From positions 237,412 through 301,411 of the forward strand of contig JBNGIO010006239.1 of NCBI GenBank assembly GCA_049999805.1: a stretch of DNA of 64,000 bases, in the 5' to 3' direction. Under the pieces are notes generated by a model that was not told the origin of the DNA, made no database searches, and was given only the letters and a program-made list of their open reading frames with translations. Below, piece after piece: positions 22,868-35,668 of the stretch. The translations under genes were made by a program, and so were the position numbers. The stretch is from Folioceros fuciformis (lineage: Eukaryota > Anthocerotophyta > Anthocerotopsida > Anthocerotales). The first letter of the stretch is position 1. Every line of letters begins with the position of its first letter.

Positions 22868-24605
22868 TGAGTAGAAGTAGCTCTCGGCGGGCCCCAATAA
22901 GCCGGTGCCCTTTCTCGTTCCCGAGAGCATCGACGATGTTCTGACAGACAGGCTCAGGAAGAAGGGCATTTCTCTCGCAACCATTTCGAGGAGGTTTGAT
23001 GACCAATCGATGAGGGTGTTGACTCAGAGTCACAATGAAGCTGCGGGAGAGTTCAAGAGATTGGTAGAGGAGTCTACTCCCGATACCATGTTCAGCTACC
23101 GTGTGGTTGATCCTGTGACGCCGTCGCCTCCGCTGTCTGATTTGATGCTAGTAGACTCCATGTTTCCGCGTATCCGTCCAGATCGACTTAGTGACCATCA
23201 AGGCCAGTGGGATGAAATTCTGCCCTCAAAACTGTATGGAGCATACGTTCGTGGCAGATTCTGCGCGGAGCCGTTCATGACAGGAGGAGTTCGCACGGTA
23301 GTCGTAAACAGATTATAAACAGATTCGTTTCGGAATTTTCGACGTCTACGAAGACTTCACGGAGGACTCAAGCGAAAACAAAGCAAAGCAAGCGTGCCAT
23401 CAATATATCGGACCTGTGGAGATCCGCAACACAGATCATTGTCGGGGTCTCTTTGCAACCAGAGATGTGAAGCCAGGGGAGCTGTTGGTTGTGAGGAAGG
23501 CTCTGGCAAAGGCGAAAGGGGCACCAAGGTATGGCCGTGCACGTGGGCCTGCCCTCTCACTATTATGGTCCTTCGAGTGCGCCACGCTACGAGGGAGACA
23601 CTTGGAATTGGTCCTCAGAAGACCAGGACGTGCTAGTACAAATGATACAGAAAGCACAGGAATCCGCACAGTACGCCAGGCAGCTAAGGAGCCTTCAGTC
23701 CTGCCCCGATTCCAAACCACCTGTACCTCTATTGTCCTTGTTCACTCAGGACTGGGATGAAGGCGAGGAGAATGAATTGTGGAGCATGACCGATCCCCAA
23801 TATAGAGAATCACACTTGAGTGGCATAAATGTGAGTGAGATCCGGGCTATGCAAAACGTGAACGGGTTTTACGATGCAGTATACGGATTGGCTTCCTTCT
23901 TCAACCACTCGTGCATTCCCAACTGCATGCACTACCCAGTGGCCGACCATCTTTTCGTCTCCTCGACTCGTCGGGTGAAAGCTGGAGAAGAGTTGCTCAT
24001 CGATTATTTCAGTCCCTTAACGAGCACCATATACCGCCAAGTCGAAGGCTCGACGCAGTTCTTATGCGACTGTCCGCGTTGTGAGTTTGAAGGGCTGGCT
24101 TTGGAAACCATCCCGGATTTGAATACTCTGGCCACAGTGTACCATGCACTCTTTGAAACCGGCCAAACGCCAAACAAAACTGATTACCCTACTTTCTGAC
24201 GGGCCGAAAATTGCTGCCGAACTGGACAGGATCCTGAGCAGCGATGACTGTAAGCATTTTACGCAACAGGAGTAAAACTGGATCAGATGCTCCTTTGCCA
24301 AGATTTATGTGTACCCGTGCATCAGTGGCATCATGCAAGGTGACCTGTCCACAATGGATGAGACGCTGACAATTTTAACTGACGTTGATCCATGTGGTCC
24401 AACCATATTAGCCCTCTTGGAATTGGGTCACATTGCAGAGGTGAAGGCCAACAGTGATAACGCCCTTCACTTTGCGCGACTTCTCCGGGAGAAATCGAAG
24501 AATTTATACTTGCCTATCAAGCAGGACAGCCATTACGAGGCAGTGTGTAATTGGGCCCAGATGTGTGCGACGTCATCCTTGGCCAAGCTTACCCACATTA
24601 CATAA
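22868..24605 (+). pseudogene. Decayed TPR-SET paralogue
   Basis: Homologous to the SET gene at 14.3-16.7 kb but broken. The N-terminal part (IDDVLTDRLRKKGISLATIS) is reached only after a frameshift and ends at a stop near 23318. The whole TPR-encoding middle, roughly the counterpart of 14790-15510, is deleted. The SET start (GPVEIRNTDHCRGLFATRDV) and the SET core (FFNHSCIPNCMHY, AGEELLIDYFSP, CDCPRC) lie in different frames. A stop interrupts the region near 24272 and the C-terminal part (MDETLTILTDVDPCGP) is in a further frame. It keeps the canonical Asp of GEExxxDY that the intact copy lacks. Confidence 0.9.
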
Positions 24606-27600
24606 AACTTGCAGAAACTTGATTCACGGTGCTGACCTTTCACATAATTGATACGTGTTTCAGGTGCATGAGATTGCTTTGTGTCATAGTACCTCTCACC
24701 GACATTCCTAGTTACATAGTCGGGCAGTTTTTGCTGTGAAGAGGCTGGAATAAAAGGCTGGGAGGAGTAGATACCATCCTGTAGAAATCCAATTTCATCA
24801 CGGTGACCTCCACTGACGTTGCCTTCTCGTACTTACGAGCTATTGCTGCTTCGGAAGTAGAGCTGGATGAACTTTTCCGTAAGATGAAAGTACAATGAAC
24901 CAACCGGGGTAAACCATAAAACATTCCTCTTAAGCAGAAGAAGGATCCAGGCATCATCTTGATGCAGTCAAAGGCAGAAGAAAGCGCGACTGCAAGGTCT
25001 GATATGCCGTTGGCTTTGGTTGCCACCAGCCTCATTTGGCAGTGTGCATATGCACTGACACCTGATTCAGATGTTAAGTACCTGCGTCCTCATTCACCAA
25101 GTTGAAAACGTAAATTTTGATCGGAGCGTCGATAATTGTGCCCTCTCAGACATGAGAACATGGAAAACCGAGTCCCGTTCCAGGCAATCTAGCCTCCTCA
25201 AGTTCTAGAAGTTCGGCCGACGGAAAGCTAAGCTGAGCTGAGCTTGTGGTCGATCTTGTACCTGGCGAAGCTAGCCAAGAGTACTCTCACCTCTCCATTT
25301 CGTTGCACAGTCAGTCACGGGTAGCATCCCCCGAAAGGTGGACTCTGCAGCAGCGGCCACCTTCTCCCCCTACCTTCGCTCCTGCAGAGTCGAACATCTT
25401 TGTCCGACAAAGACGCTGCTTCGGATTGATACAAAGCTAGTCACTTCCACTGCCATCACCATAAGCTGCTCTATTGACGTGAGAATTCGTTTGGCATGGC
25501 TGGGAGACGTGGCATTCTAGGGTTGTTAGGATGATGGCCAGCAGCTCCAAGTCTCTGCTAGTCTCTTGGCAATCAAACGGTCGAGGAATTCAAGGAGGGC
25601 AACCAGGGGGAGCTGGGAGTATTTGGTAACGCTGTGGTGCTCTTAGTATTTGCTTCCCTGCTGCTTGATCACAAGTTTCTCGGCACCGTGCATAGAGTCA
25701 CGGGTGAACAGATGCTCATATTGATAGTCAGCGATGGTCAGGATGGCCTACAAAGTCCTTGTGAGTAGCGACGGGATTGCGAGGACAGCAGGGACAGTCC
25801 TTTCCCGAGAAATTTGGTGCTTGTGCACACTACCATACAGTGGAAACCTACCACACAGTGTAAACCTATTTGTGGTAATCCAAATAAAGCAAGTTGTACA
25901 AGCCAATCAGCTGAGGGACCTTCCATCCTGATCTGCCTCGCTCTCGCGGGCTATCCTTCTCTTGCTTCCACCGTTCCATTTGGATTCTCGTCTCCTCTAC
26001 GTCTCATCCAAGTCGTGCGAGATGTTGGTTGCCTTCGCATGGGGTGTGGTACCTTGGGACAGAAACCGATCCTCCTTGTGAATCCCCGAGTGCAAGATCA
26101 GGATCCTACAATGACCAAACCAGGCAAGCGGAAGGAGTTCTGCCAAAGACGGACAAGCTCGGTAGATTTATTTGGTTCCTATTGAAGGGAATGAGTACGG
26201 AGACTCTAGCACTGGTGGTGGGGTCAAGAAAACGAGAGGCTGTGGGACGAGACAGCTAAAAAAAACTCGTTTCCCTTTCCCATTTCAGTGGCCTGACGAT
26301 GATCCCTGGAGGTGAGTGTTGCGTCAAGTCCTGGGCCTGGGCCACTCATGGAATTTGTTATGCTCGCTGCTGTTCTTAGGGCTGGCTGTCCATCCACTGG
26401 CCGACAAACTAACAGTAGTGACCTTTCACGCGGTTGCTGCCACCCATGAGAGTCGAGGGAGCCCAAGGGTTGCTGTCTGGAAGTTTTGAAGGCTGTTACC
26501 AGAATCTCCCCAGAAAATCGGAACAGTCGAGGCCCGAAATTTGAGGGCTCAGATCTGATCACCTTTTTCCCAGCAACCCTGCACATGTGTGCCCAGCAGA
26601 CCTTGTGCGTCGGTTGGTGTGACCAGTTAAGACTTGCATGATTGTGCTGTGTAGTTCTGGGTGTCCTACATTGTAACACTCCCGGCCATGGGCCTTTGGT
26701 TGGGTTCTCCTTTCCTAGTGCATAGTTCTTGTGGGAGAGATAATGGTTCTACAGGCAGTAACCTGCGGCACTTGGTCAAGTCTAGGGAGGAGAGTCTTGC
26801 GCAAAGATGTAGCAAGAATGTTAGCGGGAGCAGTAATTCTTGTGGAAACTTATGTAGCTCTCCTGTTGTCTTGAATTGATTTCTGCTGGTTGTAGTACAT
26901 GTTCAGAGGTGAGCATGATTGGATAAGCCGCTTTGGAATCCCAGCAGCAGGGAACGGGCCTAAGATGCACAAGTCTGGGGCCATTATCTACGGTCATCCT
27001 TTTAGTACATGGTCCTTGGCTGCTGTGGGCTAGACTCCTTTGGGATTTAGTCTAAGTGTGATGTTCTAACAGTGTGCAGCATACGTGTCTTGAAGAAGTT
27101 TTCTTGAAAAAACATCAAATGGAGCCAGGAGATAGCAGGTACGAGGAGGCGATCAGCAATTGTGGCTTCCAGGGTAAGTAACTGTGGAGAAATATCTACC
27201 CAAATGTTGTTGATGACCCGGCTAAAATCTCTGGGCGTATGCGTTGGTGGACCGGTGGTCATGTTTCCCACTCGCAGGTGGTGGTCGGTTCCGCCTTCTT
27301 GTTGTGAAATGCGTTAAATTAACAGCGGTACCAACCAGCTGGCTGGCTTGCTTGTTGTGTCACAACAATTTCACCCGCCAAGCTGCTGATGTCATCCTGA
27401 GTGGAGCTGCAATGGAGTGGCAGGCCCACGCAACGTGGTTGGCTCCCCTGGTACCTTAAGGAACAGTTGGCCCCTAGTGGCCAGCCGTGGGAGTAAAATA
27501 GTGTGGCAGGCGAGATCTCCGGGGAAAGGAATGTCTGAATCGGAAGGTGCCGAGGAATGCAAGGGAGGAAAGCATTTAGAGAAGGGCTTGTCCCGACCTG

Positions 27601-28225
27601 TCCTCGGTGGCCCAATGGGCGCAGGTGTCTGGCAGTACGGGAGGGCGGAGAAGTAGTAGAATATTGTAGCGGACGTGCTTGAGCAAAGGGAAGGCGCATA
27701 TTTGATCCGTGCAGTGCACCTCATGGTGGTGGTATCTCGCGCCAGGGCCCAGCGCATGAGGAGAAGTAATATGAAAGGCACAGCGTGGCGTAGATGCACT
27801 GCACTTGTCGGCTGCGCATCACAGATTCTTCATCGACTCTGCATCTCGGCCTGGGCAGTGGGGTTGCATCCCAGGCCCCAGGGCCACTCTCTGCCATCTT
27901 GCTTTTTGCTCTCCCGCCTGGGCCTGCCTGCAGCGCCCGCCTGCGCTGCGCTGCTCTGCAGTGCAGTGCACACTTTCCAGTTTGATTCCATCTCCACACT
28001 CTCTCACTGTACGCTAGCAGGTCAGGAACGAAGGGAATTGAAGTGAAAGACGGAAACCTAGTTCCCGGCAGGCCAGGCCGCAGGTCACTCCTAGCATCCG
28101 AGCGGCAGGAGGAGGCAGCAGGAGGCGGAGTCCGCCCGACCGACTTGCACCGGACTGGACTGGGGTCCTGGACTTTGGAGGACTTGGGCAGTAGTGATGG
28201 GTAGTCCAACGATCACCAGAAAGTC
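24606..28225. other. Long intergenic stretch, nothing recognised
   Basis: About 3.6 kb with many short open frames on both strands (the longest, 26224-26679 minus, is low-complexity and without known motifs). None has plausible splice-linked partners or family similarity. The last few hundred bases before 28226 are GC-rich and probably contain the promoter and leader of the CblC-like gene. Confidence 0.45.
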
Positions 28226-29803
28226 ATGCTAGCAGGAGTAGCAGCGCAATTGGCAAACCTGCAAGGATCCGGTCGTGTGGCAGCTGCTGGTGGTTTCCTT
28301 GTCCGCTTGGGGTCTCACACGTCGCCGCGCTCCTTGCTGCTTCAGCAGCAGGTGCGGCACCAGCGGCAGCTCCTCGGATTCTCAGGTACGTTCCCCACCG
28401 CTTCAGGCGGCACTGACACCTGCCTAGAGTGAAGCCGGGCACTGGGGGTGCCTCTGATTGTGTGCAGGATGTTGGTGAAGCCGATTCTGAATTGCCTCCA
28501 TGCTCGCTGCTGCGCCGATGCTCCTTTGGCAGGTGGGTCTAGCAACATGGATTCCGAGCAGAAGGGGGAGGAGGCGTGGCAGAGGGTAATCCGGACGATG
28601 GAGAAGGCGCTAGCCAGGCACGGGGTGGATATCGTGGCTCCTTTCTCGGTGGCCTGGTACAACTCCGTGGTGCCTCCAGCGTTGCGGCTGTCGTGGTTGG
28701 GCCGGACTCGTCCTCCGCTCGGGGTCATCGTGGGGAACACCAGGGCATTGTGGTCGCCGTTTCTGGAATCACTGCGGGCTGATCCTGATGTAAGTTTTGG
28801 TGCGGATTGCGAGCTGGAGGCTTGGAGTTTAGTACCAGTGATTTCCAAGATGAGGCTGAGGCTGACGGCGGTGCTGCTGGGTGGCGGAGTTGCAGGCCAG
28901 GCAGCAGGAGAACCCTCTCAACGCTTATGTCAAGCGGGCTCTGGATGAGTCGCTGTCCCCGTTCCATGTGCTGAACTCTCAGCTGAGTCGTGAAGCAGGA
29001 GGGGCATCGCATGACAGGCCGGCTGCTTTGGTTTACTGGGCCCACGAGACGGCCCCCGGCAAGTTGGTGGCAATGCAACGCCTGGCGCATGTGTCTGGTT
29101 TGCCCTGCAGTGCCTCCACCAGTCTCTTAGTCGCCTCCTGTGTTCCGCAAATCAATTTCCATCCCCGCGCTGCCCCACTGACCGGCTGACCCTTGTGTCG
29201 TAACCATAGCCAGCAATTGCATATTTCGACGAAGACTCGCATCTGTGCGTTCACCCCGAGTACGGACCTTGGTTTGCTCTGCGAGCTGTGGTGGTGTTGG
29301 ACTTGGACCCTCCTAAAAACGAGCCGAAGGTAAATCAAACCTCGCCACGCTATTTCTGCACTGCTGTGGAACCTTTGATTGCCTTGCCCCACTTCTCACA
29401 TGTGGTTACTCACTCGTCTTGGCAGCCTCTGGCCAACATGCTGGACGATGAGGCGCAGGCCCGAGTGAAGGCAGCCATGAGGCTGGCCATGGAGCAGCCC
29501 AGGGCAGCCCAGCACGACGACTGTGGAAGCCGCGCCAAGACCTGGCGATCCTTGCATCATGGTAATACTCCAAATCGATTTATCAATACCCTGTGAATGA
29601 TCCTAGCAGGGCAAGACCTAAGGGGGTTCTGTGCTTGCATGCTTGCTCTGTCAGAAGTGGCGCATTGGAAGCTGTGGCTCGCTGTCAGGGACGCCATCTC
29701 GCCTGACCACCCGTGGCGTTATTCCCAGGAGCAAATCGAGTACCACTATACTGGAAATAGACTCCTCCTGGACAATCTCGTCTCGGGACATTCATCCGGC
29801 TAA
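28226..29803 (+). CDS. MMACHC: MMACHC/CblC-like cobalamin-processing protein
   Basis: Six exons, 28226-28385, 28533-28789, 28896-29090, 29210-29329, 29426-29561 and 29610-29803, join in phase to 353 residues. Seen: VAWYNSVVPPALRL in exon 2 followed by LGVIVGNTRALWSPFL, matching the CblC pattern VAWYN--LPPAF. Exon 4 has CVHPEYGPWFALRAVVVLDL, matching CIHP-FGGWFAIRGVVLLPG. Exon 6 has HWKLWLAVRDAISPDHPWRY, matching the [20 protein letters not shown] segment. In animals CblC binds B12 and removes its upper ligand with glutathione, supplying methionine synthase and methylmalonyl-CoA mutase. Exon 1 adds about 50 Ala/Leu/Gln/Arg-rich residues, a possible organelle-targeting peptide. The exon 3 donor (gtgtct) is the least certain. 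Homology is confident; function is inferred. Confidence 0.82.
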
Positions 29804-30283
29804 CAGTGCCGAACACTGAATCCGTGCCAAATTGGCTTTTGTATAAGTTGCAAGATATGCAGCAGCAAGCCTCTTTGTTGACAGTGAAAGTGAAACAATT
29901 GACTTCAGATTGTTCTGCACTTTAACACCCCACAACGTCTGGGGCATTATCTACGATAAATATGCCTAGTCACAAGAGTGTGCAACAACTGTAAATTACA
30001 AAACATGCCCTCCTCCAAAACAAGACTACCCCATAGTTGTCATTTTTTCATTCCATCAAAAACATTGCTCTTCTTCATAATATCAAGGGTGAGACAATTT
30101 CCACCAAGAATGACAAGCGTACTGAACTATAAGAACAGAGTGCTATCTTGCGGCGAAGGACAAGTAAACACTAGACGGGACTTATTGTTCAGGCTTGCTA
30201 CATCTAACATTGGTACAGCCTCGTCAAGGAGGATCAATAGAGAAAATTTACACCGCAAAACACATGTTGACGGCTAACCAAGC
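29804..30283. other. Convergent intergenic region
   Basis: 480 bases between the stop codons of the CblC-like gene (plus) and the NDRG gene (minus). Expected to hold both 3' UTRs. A short phrase near 29935 (gtctggggcattatctacg) recurs with one extra base at about 26969. Confidence 0.4.
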
Positions 30284-32590
30284 TCATTCAGGATTCGAGA
30301 CTCTCGTTTTGATGGGCTTCAGCTTTATTCCTAGACTTTCAGGAGAAAGCAATTCAGGAGATACACAGGGAGGACTCAGGGGACTAGTGGGTGCGGAATG
30401 TGTTAATTGAATAGGCCTGTAGAAGGCGTAACCCATCAGGAAGTACTCGATGGGGATAAGCATCGAGTGGGGTTGCTCCTCTGTCACCAATGACCCGCAT
30501 GCTTGGACCTGCACAGGACACAACAGTCAAAACTTTAACAAAAGTCACATTCGGAGTTCCAATTTCCAGAAGCACACGAGCATAATTATATAAATACCTC
30601 AATCAGGGCATTGTATCGTCTATCCATCTCCATACTGATGTGAAGAGCCTCGCTGTGGAACGGTGAGTTCTCTCCAACAATTATTAGAGTCCGGCACTTC
30701 AACTTTCTGAGGTACTCACTCAGACCCTTCCGTCTGTGAAGTGAATTGTCCATCATTAGAGACTGCCGATCACGTTTCTACAAAAACCCCACCATTCGAA
30801 AGCACAATACTTACTGGTTAATTGCCTGCAAATACCGCACAACGCTCTTGGTGTTTCTGTTTTCCAAAACCTGTGCATATGAGCGGGGACAATGTAAGAC
30901 AGGTATCACAAGAACAAGTCTCGCCCCTCGGAAGCAGGAATCAGAAAGCAGACTGTACCCTATTGTAGAACTGCAGCAAATCTGATCCCTCGCCGAGCAT
31001 ACTGCGAATTTCCTGAAGTGAAGATGGCCATCGAAATTAAGTTAACGGAGAGACATGGTGCGTCTAGAACAGCACAGATGGAAAGAAACGAAGTCGACAG
31101 AGCACAACCTGAGAGAAATACCGCTGCAACAAAGTCTCTTTGACGAAACCACACATACCATAGAAGAACAGTACATTGGCCATAGCCTGTAAAATGATCA
31201 AAGGTCAATGATATTTCCGAATATGAAAGAAAACCGGTAGACCAAAAATCTGATGACAAACACAGGAAGGGAGCTGATCAGGACCTTATTGTAGAGCCAT
31301 TCGGTCCAACTAGGAGCATGACATAACGGCGATACAAGGATGAGTCCTTGAACTCGCTCTCTGTAATTGAGCTGCAACAAACCGATAGTTTCACATAAAC
31401 TGACTGTCACAAACTGCAATTCCAAGTGATCCACAACCGCAAATGATGCTGCTTCATGCTGGGAACCGAGGCTGTAATACCGCAAAAAGAGTCAATATGT
31501 AGGCCCCCGCAGTAGCACCCAGGCAAATAACCTCCCGCAGACTGTAAAAAGAAGAAACGATCAAGAGACTTGCCCACACGACCACAAGAGCCAGTGTACA
31601 CTGAGGATGAAGGGGCTGTTACCCAAAGTAGTCGAGAACTTCTGCAACCTGATCAGTCAAGTCATCAACTGATAGGGCAGGGTAATCGGACCCGGAGTTT
31701 TCAGCACCAGGCTGCATGAAACATAACAGCCAAGCTTTCAGAGTGCCAAAAATCGATGACACAACATCACAGACGATGAGGAGTCCTTGATCTCAGCATT
31801 GACTCTCACCTCATGGCCAGGAGGATCAATATGGTATATGCAAAAATTGTGTAAGAGAATATTAGACGCCTCAGGACATGACAACAGACCCTGAAAACAG
31901 GACACATCTGCAAGAAAAAGGCAAGGAAACAGTTGTCAGAACCGAAGGTCGTGCTAACGTTGAAAGCTAGGTGGCTGAGAGAGGTCCTGCAGAACTTACG
32001 GTTTAGGGCGACATCAGGGTAAGTGATCAGGGCAGGTTTCTCGTGATCGCCACAGACAAGCACGGAGATGGGACCATGAGAAGTCTGAATTCGATGCTCC
32101 TGATGATCATGGAGACAGGGAAACACACACATGAGACAGCACGGTCACACGCAAGCGGCGAGAAGAGATAAACCCCAAGACAGAGAGTCACAATTCCAAA
32201 GACCACTAGTGTGGAGGGCAGACACGACATGGCAAACCCTCCCTGCAGAGAACTGAACGACGAGTCCCCAACCATGACGAGCCCAACGACCCTTGGAACG
32301 ACAGAGAGGGCCGTGACGTTGAGCACCTGCTACTTCGCAGATGCAGCCCTCCGACTCAGAAGGTAAGAACAGGCAAAAGACCGCTGCACAGACTTCGGTG
32401 ACCAACAGACTCGCAGAGAAAGCGTATGCATCCTCCGAATATGCATCCAGCAAGGGGGAGGGAACAGGCATCCAGATTGCAGACACGACGACGAATTGAG
32501 GCAGCAAAGGTGAGGCAAATCCACCTGGCCTTCAAAAGAGACCGGCTCCAAGTCCTGAACCGAGATGGAGGTGTCGCTCCCGTCGTCCAT
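30284..32590 (-). CDS. NDRG family protein, pollen-specific SF21 type
   Basis: Eleven minus-strand exons: 32590-32525, 32099-32000, 31907-31810, 31711-31623, 31541-31481, 31371-31285, 31186-31109, 31012-30959, 30870-30815, 30777-30598, 30508-30284, about 364 residues. Seen: [117 protein letters not shown], and an end in [17 protein letters not shown]. This is the plant SF21/NDRG alpha/beta-hydrolase-like family, not known to be catalytic. All junctions fit except exon 9 to 10: the only good donor (gtaagt after CCA) and acceptor (tag before AAACGTG) leave the frame one base short, giving an early stop. That is an assembly indel, an unusual splice, or a real lesion. Confidence 0.88.
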
Positions 32591-35500
32591 GACTGCAGTT
32601 TTCCGTTGACAAAAAGTACGAAGACGCAAAGCAGAAGCGGCGCGCAGATAGGCCAGCATTGGCCGCCGTCAGGCGCAGCAGAAGCAGAGGTACGCCATGC
32701 TGGCTAGCCCGAACAACTTCCCTTTCCCTCCCCGTCCACCTCTCCTTCCCTTCCCTACTCCGAGCCTCCTGGACCAGCTCCGCAAACCGATTCCCGGAAC
32801 CTAGCCCGAGAATGACAGCATTTCGGACCGCATGCGCCGACTTCCCCGCAAATTCCAGCCTGCCTGCCCCGACGCAGTACTTCTGACAAGGAGAGAGAGC
32901 AGGCAAGCCGTGAGATTCAAAGTGTCACACTCCCGATCCGCGCCCCCCGGGGCCGTGGAGCTTGCAAGAACGCAGGAACAGGAACAGGTGCAGCAGCAGC
33001 GAGAGCGGCTCAGACAGGGGCTGACAAAGACGAGGCTCGCGGCAAGATTGAGGCGCGGTGAGGGTTGCAGGCGAGTGGCGCGCGGGCCAAGGCACAGAGC
33101 AATGCTAGCTGGCAGAGGAAAGGAAACGCGAGGCGAAGGAAAACGCAACGAGGGAGCTGGGGCTGGCGCAGCCTGGCTGGCGATGGCAGGCTCAGAGGAA
33201 TGGTAAGGCAATGGCAGCGCAAAATGGTGAGCGCAGAGGGCCAGGCAAAGAAAGGACGCCCGGAGCCAGGCGAACAGCAGGACCAAGGACCAGGCAACTT
33301 TCCTCTGTTTCCTGGCTGTGGGGCCGGCCCCACGCCCACTGTCCACGCTCACACCCGCGCTCTCCTCTTCCCAAAACACAAACACACACGCATACAAAAC
33401 AATAAGAGCTCGAGAAAAGCCCTGCCGCCGCCCGGCCTTATGCTCCCCTGTCCGCCCCTCTCCCGCTCTTGGATACCTCGGGAACCGCTAGCCCTGTCCT
33501 GCCTTCCTCCCGGGACACGCTGGCGGGTGAGAGGGCAGTTGGTGGAGCGTCGTGTGCCCCCCGCGGAAACCCGTCCGGTTACTACTCGGCCACGCGCCGG
33601 GTAAGTAGCCTTCCGGGGCCCCGAGCCCATACACATTACATACTGTATGGACACATAGACGCGGCATCTCCCGCAACGGCTCTGTCGGTAACACGTTACG
33701 GGAGCGACTTCAACACGGGCTCGGTCCGCGCCAGCCACGGCCACAGGTTAGAGGGCATCTGGTACCGGCAGCAGCCGGTGGCAACCCCGTCCACCCACGC
33801 GTCTCAGCCGGCCGTACGCAGGCGGGCGAGCGGGCCAGCGGGCGAGCGAGCTGTTGCTGTTGCTGTTGGATCTGTTGCTGGAGGTTGCGGATTTGATTAG
33901 CAAGATTGGTAGGCGGATGATGGTTTGAATCATGCCGGATGATGCGACCGCCGGGGGAGGTAGATGCGTTGATCGCCTTGTCTTGCATACTCGGGAAGGA
34001 TTATTTGTCATCGTAATCATAATCAGCCGGGTGAGTGGAGGATGGAGGAGCTCTGGAGCCATGGAAGCTGTCACCAGGTATGGTGACTATGGAAAGCATG
34101 GGGACGGTAGGAGTATGCAGATGCAAAGGCGTATGAGCGTCGAAGATGTGTGCTTTCATCCAGCTCCAGAGCGCGACGTCCTACCTCGCGTGCCGGCTGG
34201 ATGACTGTCGGTGTTTTGTTGCGAGGTGAGGTCAAGCATCTCCATCCAGGCCATCCTCCACAGGCACCGAGGTTGCTCCAGCTGCGGCCCGGACAAGAGA
34301 GCCAGCACGGCTCTACGGGCACGGCGGACGAGGCACGCGGTGTCACTGCGCTGCCGATGGAGCTGACTGGACTGTTAGGGAAGCCAAGACCAGGGGTCCA
34401 GGATTGCGAGGCTCGAGGGCATGGCGCGTGCCTGGCCTTTTTTGCTTTTTTCTCTCAAGCTCGGCTGTGAGGCATCATATGGAGTGTCCAAGCACGGAAA
34501 GCGCGGATTTCGCCACATCCATCAAGTGTCTTTGCTCTCGTTGTCGACTGACGAGACGATGCAAGGGTTTGCTGGTACTGGCAGTCCCTCGTAAGGTGTA
34601 CCAGGAAGGAGAAGGATGTCGTACTGGCGAGGACATCGACAGACAGCAAGCGACCTGGCCTGGCCCGGCTGTGTGGAGTGTGACGAGAGGCGTCATGCCA
34701 TGTGAGGCAGTTCATTGCGCTCCGCGCACAAGTGGCGTGTGTGCATGTTCCCCCTCTTTCACCTCTGCCTGACGGCCAGCCTGGTGGTGCCATTTCCCCA
34801 TGCCAGCGCCGGCCCTGATTAGTGTTTTACTGTTCCGCGTTTCATCGATTCCTTTCCACAGTGACAAAGGCTGTATACAGCATGCCGGCCCGGGCTTTGT
34901 GGCTTAATCTAGGTTTGAAAAATGGGGGTCCAGCCTTGCAATGCGCTCCGCACCTCGGGCGTGGGCTGGCTGCTTCAATGATTTGAGAGCAATTCGGCAA
35001 CCGGGAAGCATATGCTGCTACTAATTACGATGCTGTGCACTTCTGACAGGCTCTTCTGTCAGCCTTATGGCCCTAAATATTAACTCCCAGCTCGACGAGC
35101 GGAGTGAAGTGCGGTTCGGAGTAAACACCATGAGCCCTGGTTGTATGGCTCCGGGCCGGCCAACGGGCGGCTGCCACGACGAGAGATGTATTACGGGCAA
35201 GGCAGGGTCCAGGAAAAGCAGCGTCCAGAGCTCTCTGCTGCCAAATGTTTAATGCGCCGGATACCGTGTTGCTGACTCGCGCAGCAAGCGCCAGCGATGC
35301 CAGTTCGGTCGCCGGCGTCTCTCCAATCGGCAGCACGGCACAGCATGCCCGCCGGGGTCGGCTGACACCCCCGCAAATCGTTCTTCTGTCGCGAACGACA
35401 AGACCTGACCAGCGACTACACCTCGCCTACTTCGACATATGACCCCCGCTGCCTCGAGGCCGTGTCGAGTTACTTGTTCCAAAGGGAGGAGGAACATAGG

Positions 35501-35628
35501 GACGAGCAGTTAGCCCGGCCAGCGGTGTGCGTGAACTTGGAAAGCTGTGATGCGATGACTTTAAGATGCAAACTCACATGCACAAGAACAAAGAGCAAGC
35601 AAGGAGAGTTGATATCATAGAAAACATC
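32591..35628. other. GC-rich spacer between divergent NDRG and CD36-like genes
   Basis: Just over 3 kb. The part from about 32.6 to 34.5 kb is very GC-rich, with overlapping open frames on both strands (up to 198 codons) and a short gtt/gct triplet run near 33848-33880. Such frames are expected in GC-rich DNA, and none has recognisable domains or linked exons. The left end probably contains the NDRG promoter and leader. Composition turns AT-rich near 35.5 kb. Confidence 0.45.
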
Positions 35629-35653
35629 AAGAAGGTAGATTTTCTACCTTCTT
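35629..35653 (+). promoter_or_regulatory. Perfect hairpin in the CD36-like 5' leader
   Basis: An 11-base arm (aagaaggtaga) and its exact complement are separated by a three-base T loop, 15 bases before the start codon at 35669. If transcribed it would form a stable stem just before the AUG and could slow initiation. This is sequence geometry only; the transcription start is unknown. Confidence 0.6.
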
Positions 35654-35668
35654 CACTCACACCTCACA

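Noticed and set aside
26224-26679. 151-codon minus frame
   Set aside because: No family resemblance, no neighbouring exons, and composition like the surrounding intergenic DNA.
32801-33397. 198-codon minus frame and overlapping 179-codon plus frame (33065-33604)
   Set aside because: Both lie in very GC-rich DNA where stops are rare, overlap on opposite strands, are low-complexity (Arg/Ala/Gly/Pro) and have no domain or splice partners.
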